A stretch of 64,000 nt of DNA from Aedes albopictus (taxonomy: Eukaryota > Arthropoda > Insecta > Diptera > Culicidae): contig NC_085137.1 of the NCBI RefSeq assembly GCF_035046485.1, positions 132,374,703 through 132,438,702 of the forward strand, written 5' to 3'. This document shows positions 9,840 to 19,804 of this stretch, one piece after another. The notes below the pieces were generated by a model, which was not told the DNA's origin, made no database searches, and saw only the letters and a program-made list of their open reading frames with translations. How positions within the stretch are numbered: position 1 is the first letter of the stretch; every line of letters starts with the position of its first letter. A program made the position numbers and the translations under genes.

Positions 9840-12800
9840 TTATTTTTTTACGCGGTTTTTGTGGATTTTTATATTATTGACATCTTTGAATGTCAGTTCG
9901 TTGTTTTGTTTAACTGATGTTAATTTATATGGGTTTTTATCTTTAGTTAAACGTTGTGAAATTTTTATGTACTTAGTGTCGCTGGTTTTGAATTCTATGG
10001 GTTTTTCGTTATCTTCGTTTTGTTTCTCGTATTTACTTTTTCTTTTGTTTAGTTCGACTTTTACTGCGGATTGAAGATTTTTCGATTTTTCCGCGATTTC
10101 CTCTACGTTTGTACATCCCGAATTATTGAATACTACATTTCGCGGTTGGTTTTTAATAGCGGAGTGAAAACTGTTATTGTAAATGTCTACCGCGACGTTA
10201 ACTTGATCCGAGATTGGTAAATCATTGAATTTTGCATTATTTGTCCGAAAAATTTCGATAAGTGTGGAATGGAATCGTTCCACGATACCGTTTGAATTTG
10301 AACTACTCGCGAAATGTATTTCGATTCCTAAGTCGTTGAGAAAACCGATGAAGTCTATCGATCTGAAAGCAGGTTCTTGGTCACTCACAATAGTTTGCGG
10401 TCTTCCGAATTGTCTAATGTGTTCGGTTATCGCTTTTTTGATGTCGACTATCGTTCTACTTTCCAAAAAGATTGCGTTTGCAAACTTCGAGAACGAGTCA
10501 ACTATGGTAAGCCACTTTGAACCTTTTAAGAAGAAAATATCAATATGAACTCGATCGAACGGTTTGTTTCCAAAAGTGCTTTTTCTTATCAAATTTGGTG
10601 GCTTCCTGTTATATTTGGCTTTTTTGCAAATATCGCAGGAGTCAATGAAAATTTTGATTTTTCGTTCGAGTTGGGGAAAATAATGTTTTTGTATTATTTG
10701 ATTTTTGTTTTCTTTGATCCCTCTGTGTCCGTAGTTATGCGTGTTTCTAACAATTTCGTCCTGTTCCTCGTCTACGCGTACATCATCTAGAAGGATTTCT
10801 GAAATGAAAACTTTATAGGATCGATTAGAAGAGAAGTGTTTCTTGTATACTTCTTGTACCAGTTGGATAAGCGATATGGGGACTCTAAGGCAATTTACGC
10901 CTCTTGGGTTTAGAGTACGTTTGAGATATTCGACGATTTCTTCCTCGGTGTAAAGATTTTTAGTTATTGTATGCCGGTGATATTTTGGAAATATTTGTTC
11001 GTATGCTGTTAGATCAATGTTCCCGATCTTGAAAATAATCTGAGTTCTAAAAGTATTTATCGGCTTTTCGGTACAAGGGATAAAATAGTCGTCGCTTGTA
11101 TCTGCTGAGTGTACTGTCATACCATCGCTTTCGTCGTCTGATGCATCATCTTCATGTTCGGAGGGTTCAACGTCAAGTGATGATTGAGAATTTGCGTTAG
11201 CATCTAGTTCTCTTACTCGAGATAAAGCGTCGGCAACTACGTTTTGCTTTCCGGGTTTATAAATTAATTCGTAATCAAATTCTTCAAGTTTCAGTTTACC
11301 CCTGATGATACGGTGATTAGCGTTGGTAAAGGAAAAAGTCAATGGTTGATGATCTGTAAACATCTTGAATTTTCTTCCGTAGAGGTACGGTCTGAAATGA
11401 TTCACCGCCCAAACAATCGCAAGAAATTCTTTCTCTGTCGCTGAGTACCTTTCCTCTGTTTTACTCAATGTCCGCGAAGCGTAAGCAATTGGCCTATCTT
11501 TGCCTACAGGGCCTTGGGATAATACTGCGCCGATAGCAAAATCGCTTGCGTCGGTTGTCAAGATGAACTCTTTGGTGAAATCAGGGTATATCAACACTGG
11601 ATCGAGAGTCAAAAGTTGCTTGCATTTTTGAAAGCATGCTTCGGTTTCAGGTGTAATTTCGAAATCACAATCTTGTCTTAAAAGTTTTGTCAATGGTTTC
11701 ACTATTTTGGCGAAATCTTTTATAAAGCGTCTATAGTAACCCAAAAGTCCTAAAAATTGACGAATTTCTTTTTCCGAACGAGGTGTTGGCCATTGTTGAA
11801 TGATTTTAATTTTGTCATTGTTTGGTCGAACCCCTTCTTCCGAAACCGTATGTCCTAAGAACTGAGTTTCCTTTCTAAAAAACTCACATTTGTCAAGTTG
11901 TATTTTCAACCTAGCATCTCGAAGTCTTTTGAGAACCTGAGCTAAGTTGTACGCGTGTTCCAGAAGTGAGCTGGAATAAATTATAATATCGTCCATGTAG
12001 ACGAAGCAACACACCCCAATCAAATCTCTTAGAATGCAATCCATGACTCTTTGAAAAGTAGCCGGTGCATTTTTTAAACCGAATGGCATACGCGTGAATT
12101 CATATTTGCCACCGTTTACTGAAAACGCCGTTTTTTCCATATCGTTTTCCTCCAATTGAATCTGGTGGAACCCAGAGACTAAATCAATGGTTGAAAAATA
12201 TTTGGCTTTTCCCAATTTGTCTAAAATATCCGTGATTTCCGGGATAGGATATTTGTCGTTAATTGTTTTCTCATTTAGCTTTCGGTAATCGATAACTAAA
12301 CGAAATTTTTTCTTTCCTGATGCGTCCGATTTCTTCGGAACTACCCACACAGGTGAAGTGTAGGGCGAAATCGACTCCTTTACAATTCCATCTGCTAGCA
12401 TTTTCCGAATTTGTTCTTGTACTTCTCTTTCATACACATAAGGGTATTTGTATGACTTGCAATGAATCGGAATGTTGTCAACAGTTCGAATGTTATGTTT
12501 GATTTTATGTGTGAACGTAAGTTTGTCCGTTTCCACATATAAAACTTCCTTGTGTTCTTTGATCACTTTCTTGAGGGCACTTTTTTCTTCCTCGTTCATG
12601 TGTTCATCTCGAAATGCATAATTTGTGAGGTCGACGTGGTTCGGTAATTCGACCAAGTCGAACGGGTCATCTTCCACATTTTGTTTTCGCTGACTAAGCG
12701 CATCAACTCTGTTGTATGAATCGTTTCCAATTTCAATCTCGTTGGAATTAATTTCTATCGGTGCATTCGCGTGGTTATGCACTGCTATGAAAGCTGTGTT

Positions 12801-13253
12801 GTTTGAACTTCTATATAGGCCTGGTAACATTGTAAAACGATCATATGGTTTTTCTTCACTTATGCAAAAATCGCCGTTTAGCTGTGTTCTGATTTTCACC
12901 ATTTGAAATCCTTGCTCTGTTAGATTGATTTTATGGTTCTCCGGAAATTTTTTTAGCATATGAAATGTTTTCTTGCCAATTTTCAATGAATTTTTGCTGA
13001 TATCAATTTTGGCGTTCAAGTCTCTTAGGGACTCGTAACCAATTAGCCCATCAAAAAACTTGTGGAATTTGAAAATGTAGAACTTTAACTTTTTATTGAT
13101 TTGGAATGGGTCGAAAGAAGCTGATTTAGATATTGTATGGGTGCCACTGATGTTTGTAACCTTAATCCCTGTTTCCGTTTTGCAATTTTGGATATTAACA
13201 TGTTCCGGAGAGATATAGTTTTTATTCGCTCCAGTGTCGATTAAAAACTTCAT
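9840..13253 (-). CDS. pol: Errantivirus Pol polyprotein (protease-RT-RNase H-integrase)
   Basis: At least 1137 residues from the first ATG; the frame is open from about 13346. Aspartic protease motif DTG at 6-8. Reverse transcriptase at about 270-440, with catalytic D357 (TIDLVSGF) and YMDD at 419-422. RNase H at about 560-680: D568 in TTDAS, E607, D634 and a final D in DALSR. Integrase: zinc-binding H839, H843, C873, C876, then the core D905, D958, E992. All key catalytic residues are present. The frame is -1 relative to gag and overlaps it by about 43 nt, so it is probably made as a Gag-Pol fusion by frameshifting. Length and order fit Ty3/Gypsy errantiviruses. Confidence 0.95.
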   Translation of the reverse strand: MKFLIDTGANKNYISPEHVNIQNCKTETGIKVTNISGTHTISKSASFDPFQINKKLKFYIFKFHKFFDGLIGYESLRDLNAKIDISKNSLKIGKKTFHMLKKFPENHKINLTEQGFQMVKIRTQLNGDFCISEEKPYDRFTMLPGLYRSSNNTAFIAVHNHANAPIEINSNEIEIGNDSYNRVDALSQRKQNVEDDPFDLVELPNHVDLTNYAFRDEHMNEEEKSALKKVIKEHKEVLYVETDKLTFTHKIKHNIRTVDNIPIHCKSYKYPYVYEREVQEQIRKMLADGIVKESISPYTSPVWVVPKKSDASGKKKFRLVIDYRKLNEKTINDKYPIPEITDILDKLGKAKYFSTIDLVSGFHQIQLEENDMEKTAFSVNGGKYEFTRMPFGLKNAPATFQRVMDCILRDLIGVCCFVYMDDIIIYSSSLLEHAYNLAQVLKRLRDARLKIQLDKCEFFRKETQFLGHTVSEEGVRPNNDKIKIIQQWPTPRSEKEIRQFLGLLGYYRRFIKDFAKIVKPLTKLLRQDCDFEITPETEACFQKCKQLLTLDPVLIYPDFTKEFILTTDASDFAIGAVLSQGPVGKDRPIAYASRTLSKTEERYSATEKEFLAIVWAVNHFRPYLYGRKFKMFTDHQPLTFSFTNANHRIIRGKLKLEEFDYELIYKPGKQNVVADALSRVRELDANANSQSSLDVEPSEHEDDASDDESDGMTVHSADTSDDYFIPCTEKPINTFRTQIIFKIGNIDLTAYEQIFPKYHRHTITKNLYTEEEIVEYLKRTLNPRGVNCLRVPISLIQLVQEVYKKHFSSNRSYKVFISEILLDDVRVDEEQDEIVRNTHNYGHRGIKENKNQIIQKHYFPQLERKIKIFIDSCDICKKAKYNRKPPNLIRKSTFGNKPFDRVHIDIFFLKGSKWLTIVDSFSKFANAIFLESRTIVDIKKAITEHIRQFGRPQTIVSDQEPAFRSIDFIGFLNDLGIEIHFASSSNSNGIVERFHSTLIEIFRTNNAKFNDLPISDQVNVAVDIYNNSFHSAIKNQPRNVVFNNSGCTNVEEIAEKSKNLQSAVKVELNKRKSKYEKQNEDNEKPIEFKTSDTKYIKISQRLTKDKNPYKLTSVKQNNELTFKDVNNIKIHKNRVKK

Positions 13254-13303
13254 TTCCCCTTTCGTTGTATTTATCGAAACGTACGGAATAAAATTATTAT
13301 CTT

Positions 13304-13346
13304 TTACCTTTTTATTGCCTCTGCCGCGCCCACCAGAAAATTTAGT
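13304..13346 (-). promoter_or_regulatory. gag-pol overlap, candidate -1 frameshift site
   Basis: The pol frame has no stop from 13346 downward, while gag ends at 13304-13306. The 43-nt overlap contains an A-rich run (ATAAAAAGG) just before the gag stop, a plausible slippery stretch, though it is not a perfect X-XXY-YYZ heptamer. The start codon at 13253 is downstream of the protease frame's opening, so it need not be the real initiation site. Confidence 0.55.
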
Positions 13347-14362
13347 TCATCATCGACGAGAACGTCGTCGTCGTCCGAATCTAGTATTGCATCATTCAGC
13401 TGCCCGCGGGTGTCATGTTCCCGTTCGTTCGCCTTAGTGCAACGGCATTCTGTTTCGGGGTCGTCGTTGTGGTTATTTACCTCCGTTCTAGACTTAGCGG
13501 TACGCATTGAGACGTCGTCGTCCGCGTTTGGTTTTGAATTTCTGAATTTGCCTGAGCCGCTAGGTTTGTTGGTATATGGAGGATTGAACTTGGTTTTCTC
13601 CATCTGGTTGTTTTTAATTTCTGGATATTTGCCAGCTGAAGGGCCTTTATCCATTCTTTGCCTAAAAGCGGCGTTGGAATGCTGTATTGAAATGTCTTGC
13701 GCTTCTTCTAGTGTTTTAGGCCTGTAACTTCTCACGTACATGGAGAGTTGTTCCCCGTTCAAGCCGTCTATATAACGCGTTAAAGTCATGAGACTGATCA
13801 ATTTGTTAACAGCCTCAATGGATGATTTGTAATCCGTCATCTGAGCGGCGGATGTTTTAATCGCGGTATCGATTGATTTTAGTTTATGATAATATTCGTG
13901 TAGTGTTAATTTGCCTTGGCGGATGTAAAATAGACTTTGTATGTGTGAAGTTATATCTCTTTTGTCGCCAAATGAGTTCAGTAATATTTCTTTAATGTCC
14001 TCCCACTCTTTTGGGTTGCCGGAAGCTATCAAAACTTCTCTGGCGTCCCCGGTAATTTTTGATTTTATGACGCGGATAATTTGTTTCCACTTAGGGAAAT
14101 CATCCTCGTATTCTAATAGGTCTTCCAGAGTTTGGTCGACATCCTCAACCCATGCGAGGGTTTCTTTCCTGTTTCCAGAAAAAGTCGGAATAATTTTGAT
14201 TTGGTCAGGAATGCTGAAAGTTTCCGACCGTCTACTATTTAGTGAATTGATCGTGTCGATCAATGAATTTTGATTTTCGGTTAATTTCTTAACCTGGTAA
14301 ATTAGTTGCTCCTTGGTGATTTCACCTGAGACTTCACCGCTTGACTTGACGTCCGGGTTCAT
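13304..14362 (-). CDS. gag: Errantivirus Gag
   Basis: 352 residues, first gene of the element. It would form the particle core and package the RNA. The middle (residues about 50-220) is helical and charged in the style of Ty3/Gypsy capsids, with segments such as TFSGNRKETLAWVEDVD and LTLHEYYHKLKSID. No CCHC zinc knuckle is visible, which is common in errantiviruses. The C terminus is basic, then strongly acidic (SDDDDVLVDDE). The ATG at 14362 is the first in a long open frame about 490 bp inside the 5' LTR. It overlaps pol by about 43 nt in the -1 frame. Confidence 0.9.
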   Translation of the reverse strand: MNPDVKSSGEVSGEITKEQLIYQVKKLTENQNSLIDTINSLNSRRSETFSIPDQIKIIPTFSGNRKETLAWVEDVDQTLEDLLEYEDDFPKWKQIIRVIKSKITGDAREVLIASGNPKEWEDIKEILLNSFGDKRDITSHIQSLFYIRQGKLTLHEYYHKLKSIDTAIKTSAAQMTDYKSSIEAVNKLISLMTLTRYIDGLNGEQLSMYVRSYRPKTLEEAQDISIQHSNAAFRQRMDKGPSAGKYPEIKNNQMEKTKFNPPYTNKPSGSGKFRNSKPNADDDVSMRTAKSRTEVNNHNDDPETECRCTKANEREHDTRGQLNDAILDSDDDDVLVDDELNFLVGAAEAIKR

Positions 14363-14855
14363 TTTTTAATTTAACTTTTTTTGTAATTAATTTCAGACGT
14401 TAAAATATTGCTTTTCCTAAGAGGTTTTAAAAGATATCCTCTCTTTTTAAAACTTTAGGTGTGGCGAATATTGACGACTTTAGTATTTAGACAAATGTAA
14501 AAACTTTGTCTGTTTGTGTGTGTGTGTTTTTTTTTTTTTATTATTTTACCCTATTCCGAGGGTCACTTTTGTTCACTTTTTGTTCACTTTTATTCACTTG
14601 AGTGGAGAAAAAAGTTTTCTACTTACAGTAGGATATTCTGCATCCTCCTGGAGTTTAAGGTATCCTGTAGAATCCTGGGGGTCGGTTCGTCAAGTGGGTC
14701 CTTCTTCGTTCCTGATGCTCGCAACTCGGTGGTTTTCTTTCTCCGATGGTTTCCCGGGGCACCAGCTGTTCACTATGAACTTAACTCGGTTGGGTTTGAT
14801 GCACTACGAATCACTTTTCGCGACACTACTTCCACTTTTTTTTCCAGACTGCGCC
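14363..14855 (-). other. Errantivirus leader and primer-binding region
   Basis: About 490 bp between 5' LTR and gag. Beside the LTR, minus-strand TGGCGCAGTCTGG (about 14845-14857) starts with TGG, as expected for pairing with a tRNA 3' CCA end. A TG/T-rich microsatellite lies at 14513-14540. Open frames on the plus strand here are fortuitous. Confidence 0.65.
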
Positions 14856-15282
14856 AGCTTTGCGAGACTTCGCCGAGACTTAAAAAAAAAACATTTATTC
14901 AAAAACACTAAACCTAGATTCTACAATTCACATTTAAAACTAAAGTCATTTCACTGTGCCCTAGCCTTTTTATCACTTCGTATACCTAGCGTCAGCGTTT
15001 GCCATCCGGTCCGTTGGTGCGTCGTCGGTCACGTTGTCTCCGTTTCGATTCTGCTGCGTTGACGATTGCGTATCGATCGGTGTCACTGCCGGTCGATCAG
15101 CCAAAATCCAACCTGTTGGTTGTTGCTAAGCGGTGCATGCCTATGATGATGAATGTGTGGCACCGCCTGGGTTGTACGATCGGTGCGGGTTGTTTATGTT
15201 GATGGACGAGGAGCGCCGCCTGGGTGTAAGGGGCGGTGCGGTAGCCTATGTTGGTGGAAGTGGGCGCCGTCCGGGTGTAACG
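14856..15282 (-). repeat. Errantivirus 5' LTR
   Basis: 427 bp; same length as the 3' LTR with only a couple of substitutions seen (for example CACACTT versus CACATTT and a change in the A run). In the element's orientation it would hold the promoter. On the right it is followed by the target copy at 15282-15286. Confidence 0.92.
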
Positions 15283-15289
15283 TACATAT

Positions 15290-15632
15290 TTACTAAGGGT
15301 GCTTGCCCCCCCCCCCTCCCCTCACCGAAAAGCTGGCTACGCCCTTGTCGATATCTCCTTATCTCGATATCTCCCTATCTCGATGCGATCTCGTTCATTT
15401 TTGCTTTAGATTTTCTCTCCGTATGTCGATATGGCCATTTTCACAGGTTGCTAGACCAAGCTTTCTAGGAACAAAACATTCTGGGAAGGCGAAGTGACAT
15501 CTGTTTGTTGTCGGTTTTTCCTAGTTACGGAGACTTTTTTGATCTAGTGTGCATTACAAATTCGTTCGTCAATTCGATCGCTCCCTATCTCGATGGTCCC
15601 TTCGATATCGAGATGTAGAGAGTCAACTGTAA
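15290..15632. mobile_element. Fragment of a TIR element ending in CAGTTGACTCTCTACATCTCGA
   Basis: Repeats of CGATATCTCC/CCTATCTCGAT fill 15345-15600. The right edge, read inward on the minus strand, is ACAGTTGACTCTCTACATCT, followed outside by TA. This terminus style is typical of mariner/Tc1-derived insect MITEs. The left end is not recognisable; it adjoins a C run at 15307-15320 next to the errantivirus. Confidence 0.45.
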
Positions 15633-16014
15633 TAATCCCAAAGACAGCAAACAGATTTAAGGCATATTTTGTTTTCAGATGGGAAAAAAATATGAAAATA
15701 AGATTTAATAATGACTAAACGCCGACCGGTTATATCTCGTGAACAGGTATAAAATGCACCAAAAATAATTTTAGCAATAGGTTTTAAAACTTTCATAGGT
15801 TCTGAAAAGCTGAAAACTAGCAGCTTTTCATTGATGGATTAAGAATTCAAATTGGTGTTTGTAAATACTAGACATTTTGCTGTACTTATATAACTTCTAA
15901 GGTACTTATTGGTGTACTGATCTGAATGAAAATTTCTCTGTGCAAGTGCCCATAAGACTACCCGCTTAGTTGAGAAGCAGGTCAGAGAAGTTTGCAAATC
16001 AAGAAGAGATATAA

Positions 16015-16181
16015 GGGGACGTCCATAAATTACGTCACGCAAAAATGGACAATTTTCAACCCCCCTCCCCCCTATGTCACACTTTTTGTATGGGACCTCT
16101 GAAATTTGTGTATGGGTCGTCACACTTTGCTGAACCCCCCCCTCCCCCCTGAAAGCGTAAACGTAATTTATGGACGTTCCC
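16015..16181. mobile_element. TAA-flanked MITE (PIF/Harbinger-like), copy 1
   Basis: 167 bp with terminal inverted repeats GGGGACGTCCATAAATTACGT / mirrored ACGTAATTTATGGACGTTCCC. TAA flanks both ends (16012-16014, 16182-16184). A 3-bp TAA duplication is the hallmark of PIF/Harbinger transposons. The interior has two C-rich runs (CCCCCCTCCCCCC). It has no coding capacity. Confidence 0.8.
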
Positions 16182-16285
16182 TAATATTGATTTACACAGT
16201 GACCAAGTACACCCCTAATAACGGTACTCGAATGTACACGTGAGGATTAACTCACACCGATGGATGGCTGCTGTTTGTCCTACAG

Positions 16286-16449
16286 ACGACGACGGCATAG
16301 CACTAAAGTCACACCGCGCCGCCGGTTACGGCATCATTGATCGTCTGCACACGACTTGATCCTCGCCGTGGCGGTGGCACATGCTCGACCCGTGAGAAAC
16401 TGGTCGCCGTCGTCGTCAGCTGACCACCACCATGGCTTCCGAAGCAGAG
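16286..16449 (+). CDS. Putative host-gene exon: 5'UTR plus first six codons
   Basis: A GC-rich block bounded by a good 3' splice site (CTGTTTGTCCTACAG, ending 16285) and a strong 5' splice site (GAG|GTGAGT, donor at 16450). Inside is ATG at 16432 in an excellent start context (CACCACCATGG). It gives Met-Ala-Ser-Glu-Ala-Glu and then splices out in phase 0. A four-codon upstream frame (16381-16395) lies in the leader. This is the only place in the window that looks like an ordinary host exon. No following exon could be recognised downstream, as expected if the next intron is large and repeat-filled. Gene identity is unknown. Coding part is 16432-16449 only. Confidence 0.5.
16381..16395 (+). other. 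Short upstream ORF in putative leader exon
   Basis: ATGCTCGACCCGTGA encodes four residues and ends 36 bp before the strong start at 16432. If the exon is real, it could reduce initiation at the main start. Confidence 0.35.
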
Positions 16450-16451
16450 GT

Positions 16452-18319
16452 GAGTAATCGAAATTGCAGCATAAAATAGGATTCGCAAAAAAAGAACGCT
16501 GAGCTGTCTGTGTTCTTTATCCTTAGATCGATTAAGAGAAAGCAATGCTCACGAGTAATCCACCAATAAATCAATCCATCCGTTCGATTGCATCAACCTT
16601 GAATGGAATCCGATTCGGACATGTGGATTAACAGGATCGGTCCTCAACACAGCAACGGTTGTCGAAAACTGTGATAAGCAGTTTTTCACTGTCATGTGGC
16701 ATTATCGGTTTCAACATGGCACTGACATATTTCTTCATATGGGTTCGATACATTATGCATGCCTTTATGCCATTCTCACTATTACAGGGAAGCGTCGCGG
16801 TTTCACAACGGTGGCCTTCGTAAACCGCGTAGACCAAAATTTGATATTTCGTAGAATATTGTCGAAAAAAAAATTAAATTTGTAAGGAGCGTAAACTTTG
16901 ATCAGACCCACCCCCTCAAAGTCCATACATGGTTTTAGAACGGCAACCTAGGAGGCTCTCATTGTGGTGTTAGGAACTGTTTATTAGTACATCAACCATC
17001 TATGGAAAGACTTGTTTGCAATCGAGTCGAAATCAGTAGATTTAATAATTTGTCAAAAACTTCCAGTTTAATACTTAGCGTAGATTTAGCATAATACTGA
17101 TGTTGTATCAGATCGGTGGATTATTGTTTGTTTAGACTATTTTAAATTCTTCTGTTTAATAGAAATCCATATCTGAAAGGTCAATGAAAGACCCTTTTTC
17201 AATACAATCGCAATTCAAAGATGACACCCGTTCTCGCAGTATCCCATTCTCATCATCTCGACTTAATTCCTCAAATCACAATCCATTAATATTGGCAGTC
17301 CATCGCTCGACCGATAGTTTAATCCCCTCAGACTGATAATGGGTATTACCGCGTTCGTAATGAATGGCAATCGATTAGAAAAGTGTTCATTTGCGTCTCG
17401 TAAGTGTTCCTACCAAGCCCTAAGTGGATTCGCCGCACGTACCTTAGCTATCTAAACCAGGATGCACCTCGTATCTCCCTCAGTTACGAGGGCTCTACCC
17501 CTTGGGGTGTTTATGAATCGGTGCAGCAGCGCGGTCTCCAGCGCGAAGATGAACTGCCACGAGGCTGACGCCGGTGCATTAATTGTGGAAGAAGATTTGC
17601 CCGCCATCCGCCTGCCTAAGTCGATTAGTCTGGCATACGATAGAGTCACTGCTGTAGGTTCTCAGCGCAGGCAGCCTGGTGCCTTATTTTCCATCCACAC
17701 TGATTTCAATATACCTAGCCGAGAAAATAATTGATGGCTTTCCAATCGCTCGTGCAGCCTCGGCGTTTGATGAATGTGACTGGTTATTTGAATATTTAGA
17801 ATAGATTAGCACGAAGATATGTTTGAACATCGCGAGGAGTGACATTTGCTGAAGGAAAAGTCACATTTTAATGCTTTGGAATTATGCAATTTTGACAGAT
17901 CAGCCACGAGGAATGCGATTTATCTAGGTGTAATAGGAGAACTCATGCTATTTCGGCAATTATGTTCTCTTCGTCTTGGAGTGATTTCTGAAACCACCTG
18001 AACTCTCAAGCTTTGAGGTGAAGATTTCTCTACCAAATTGAATTATGCAGTTCAGTTTCAAGCATATTGACCTACGAAAATCTCATATCTCGTCGGAGAA
18101 AACAATGCTAAAATGCTAAAATTACCCTAGTGTCTGCCATAAGATGAGGACAACTACGACATAGAGTAAGGTGAGGCAAACATTTTGAGCTCTATTCAAA
18201 TTATTTGTTTCGGGAGTCAAGGTTTTTTGAAACCTTTTTGTATAAGAGCCTTTCACTCCAAAAATTATGAAAATTGATTATTATTTCAAAAAGTTATAAC
18301 TAAATGTAAGTTTTGGAAC
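16452..18319. other. Unassigned, possibly first-intron DNA
   Basis: Mostly A/T-rich with no supported gene. A GC-richer patch at about 17410-17730 has open frames on both strands but no codon-level support. It could be conserved non-coding DNA or an old fragment. Confidence 0.35.
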
Positions 18320-18343
18320 AAAATTTATAATTTGCCATGGTAC
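18320..18343. repeat. 24-bp direct repeat, left copy
   Basis: AAAATTTATAATTTGCCATG plus GTAC, identical to 22073-22096. It is most simply read as the target-site duplication of the 3.7-kb segment between. Confidence 0.8.
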
Positions 18344-18389
18344 GGAGGATCGAAGTAGGCTTCGCCGCGAACGGACGCGTTTACGCTTT

Positions 18390-18740
18390 GCTTGTCACGT
18401 TTTGCCTTTCTCGTTCACCTAAGTGAACTGAAAGGCTATATGTTCACTCAAAAAAAAAATTTCGATAGGAGGCTCGGAAGGTCAAGTCACATATACCAAT
18501 CAACTCAGTTCGACGAATTGAGATGATGTCTGTATGTGTGTATGTATGTGTGTCTGTGAACAAAATAAGTTCACTCACTTTTAAGGCACTTCCCATTGGC
18601 CGATTTTTCGGATTATAGCTCGAATCGAACCGGATTTTTTCCGCATTGTTTGCTATTGAAAATGATTCCGATCGGTCAAGGCGTTTCGGAATTATGGCCA
18701 ATTTAGTGATCCGGACCAGCATTTTTCACCCGAGCGACGG
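18390..18740 (+). repeat. Interspersed repeat, GCCTTTCTCGTTCACC family
   Basis: Starts near GCCTTTCTCGTTCACCTAAG and runs through AACTGAAAGGCTATA, a TGTATGTGTG tract and ATGGCCAATTTAG. A mirrored end (GGCACGAGAAAGGCACCATC, about 20058-20080) and a relative at 60535-60560 suggest a dispersed family. Class not determined. Confidence 0.45.
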
Positions 18741-19043
18741 GTGTAACAGCCTGCTTAAGTTGGTGCGCGACGACCGCGAGGACGGACGCCGCAGCCCGCA
18801 GCACACCACGAGAACGAAAGTAAGAGAGAATGTGAGAGAAAAAGACGACGACGAAAGAGCGGCGCTAACGTGCTATACATATAAGCAAAAGAAAGCCTAG
18901 AGTTGTCACCCATCACTAACGAATCACGCATGAGTGTGATGATGGCAACATGTCCTGATATTTCAAAGTTTCCTTTTTAACAGGGGAACCATGGGAGATC
19001 ATCCAGGATCCAGCCCGTCCCAAATTCTCAAAAATCGTGTTTT

Positions 19044-19203
19044 GGGACCGTTCATAAACCACGTAGACTTTATGAAGGGCGTGGGTCTGGCCAAAGTCTA
19101 CGCTTCATACAAATTTCAAAATTTTTGTATGGACAAAAGTGTACGGGGGGGGGGGGAGTCTGAAATGGCCAAATTTTGGTATACGTGGTTTATGAACAGC
19201 CCC
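19044..19203. mobile_element. MITE with GTTCATAAACCACGTA termini
   Basis: 160 bp, inverted ends GGGACCGTTCATAAACCACG and, mirrored, GGGGCTGTTCATAAACCACG. A G run of about 10 lies in the middle. The design matches the 16015 and 44284 MITEs, but no clean 3-bp duplication is left. Confidence 0.65.
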
Positions 19204-19218
19204 TTCGGAATGACGATT

Positions 19219-19295
19219 GCCCGACACCGCTCAAACGTCAAATTTCGCGTGAGAGTAAGCAGGCCAGAATAAATTCGTGCAGTGGACCATATGTA
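19219..19295 (+). pseudogene. Short fragment of LINE 3' end
   Basis: CCGCTCAAACGTCAA through GCAGGCCAG, AATTCGTGCAGTGGACCAT matches, on the opposite strand, the last codons and 3' UTR of the LINE at 47870-52740 (positions about 48000-48075). It is a tail-only relic. Confidence 0.6.
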
Positions 19296-19359
19296 CATCA
19301 CTTTTACGACGTGACAGATGTGCACCGAAAATGATGTGATATCACAAGAATTTTTTTGC

Positions 19360-19640
19360 TGTGTAGAGCCGAAGCGAGAGATAAAACTTATGTGAAAAAA
19401 TGAACTGGATTCGAACTCTGGTCCGTTGATTGAGTGGCACGTACTATACCTCTGGGCTGTATCACCGAGTTATGAGATAAGTGATAAATGTGAAACTGTT
19501 TCTACCTATCTGGTCAGATAGGTTTGTTGACATCTTGTGCAACCAACTCGAACTTACATGATGGATGTAAAATTGAGTCAAATTTGCCATTCAGTCACGT
19601 TGATGGTTTACGTCTTGCGAATTTCATATTTTTTTAAGCG
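19360..19640. mobile_element. tRNA-like TIR-family repeat, diverged copy
   Basis: About 280 bp matching 60170-60440 at most positions (for example TATCTGGTCAGATAGGTTTG and ACATGATGGATGTAAAATTG). Contains GGATTCGAACTCTGG, a reversed B-box-like string. The copy at 60052-60467 shows terminal inverted repeats; here the ends are eroded. Confidence 0.55.
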
Positions 19641-19804
19641 TGTATATGATGCCTCAATATTTAATACGGCGATTGTTTTCTTGAGTTTATTCTCTGAAAC
19701 CAAGAAAAATGGTTCTGCTTGGTTAGTTGAGGAAGATATCCGGAATCATAAAAAATCCACAATGATCGAAATTTCAAATCATGCTCATATAAAATATATC
19801 TATA

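Larger units (their letters stand above)
7744..15282 (-). mobile_element. Complete endogenous errantivirus (Ty3/Gypsy LTR retrotransposon with env)
   Basis: A 7.5-kb element with two LTRs (7744-8170, 14856-15282). They differ at only about two or three positions in the compared sequence, which implies a recent insertion. GTACA flanks both ends (7739-7743, 15282-15286), giving a 4-5 bp target duplication; one base is ambiguous with the LTR end. Gene order on the minus strand is gag (13304-14362), pol (to 9840), env (8186-9805), all uninterrupted. A primer-binding-like TGGCGCAGTCTGG lies beside the 5' LTR and a purine tract AAGGGGGGAG beside the 3' LTR. Insect errantiviruses are known to have this layout. 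The copy looks structurally complete; activity is not shown by sequence alone. Confidence 0.93.

Noticed and set aside
14514..15062. 182-codon plus-strand frame
   Set aside because: Runs antisense through the errantivirus leader and LTR; no domain.
17462..17734. 90-codon plus-strand frame
   Set aside because: The opposite strand is also open and no domain or splice context was found.
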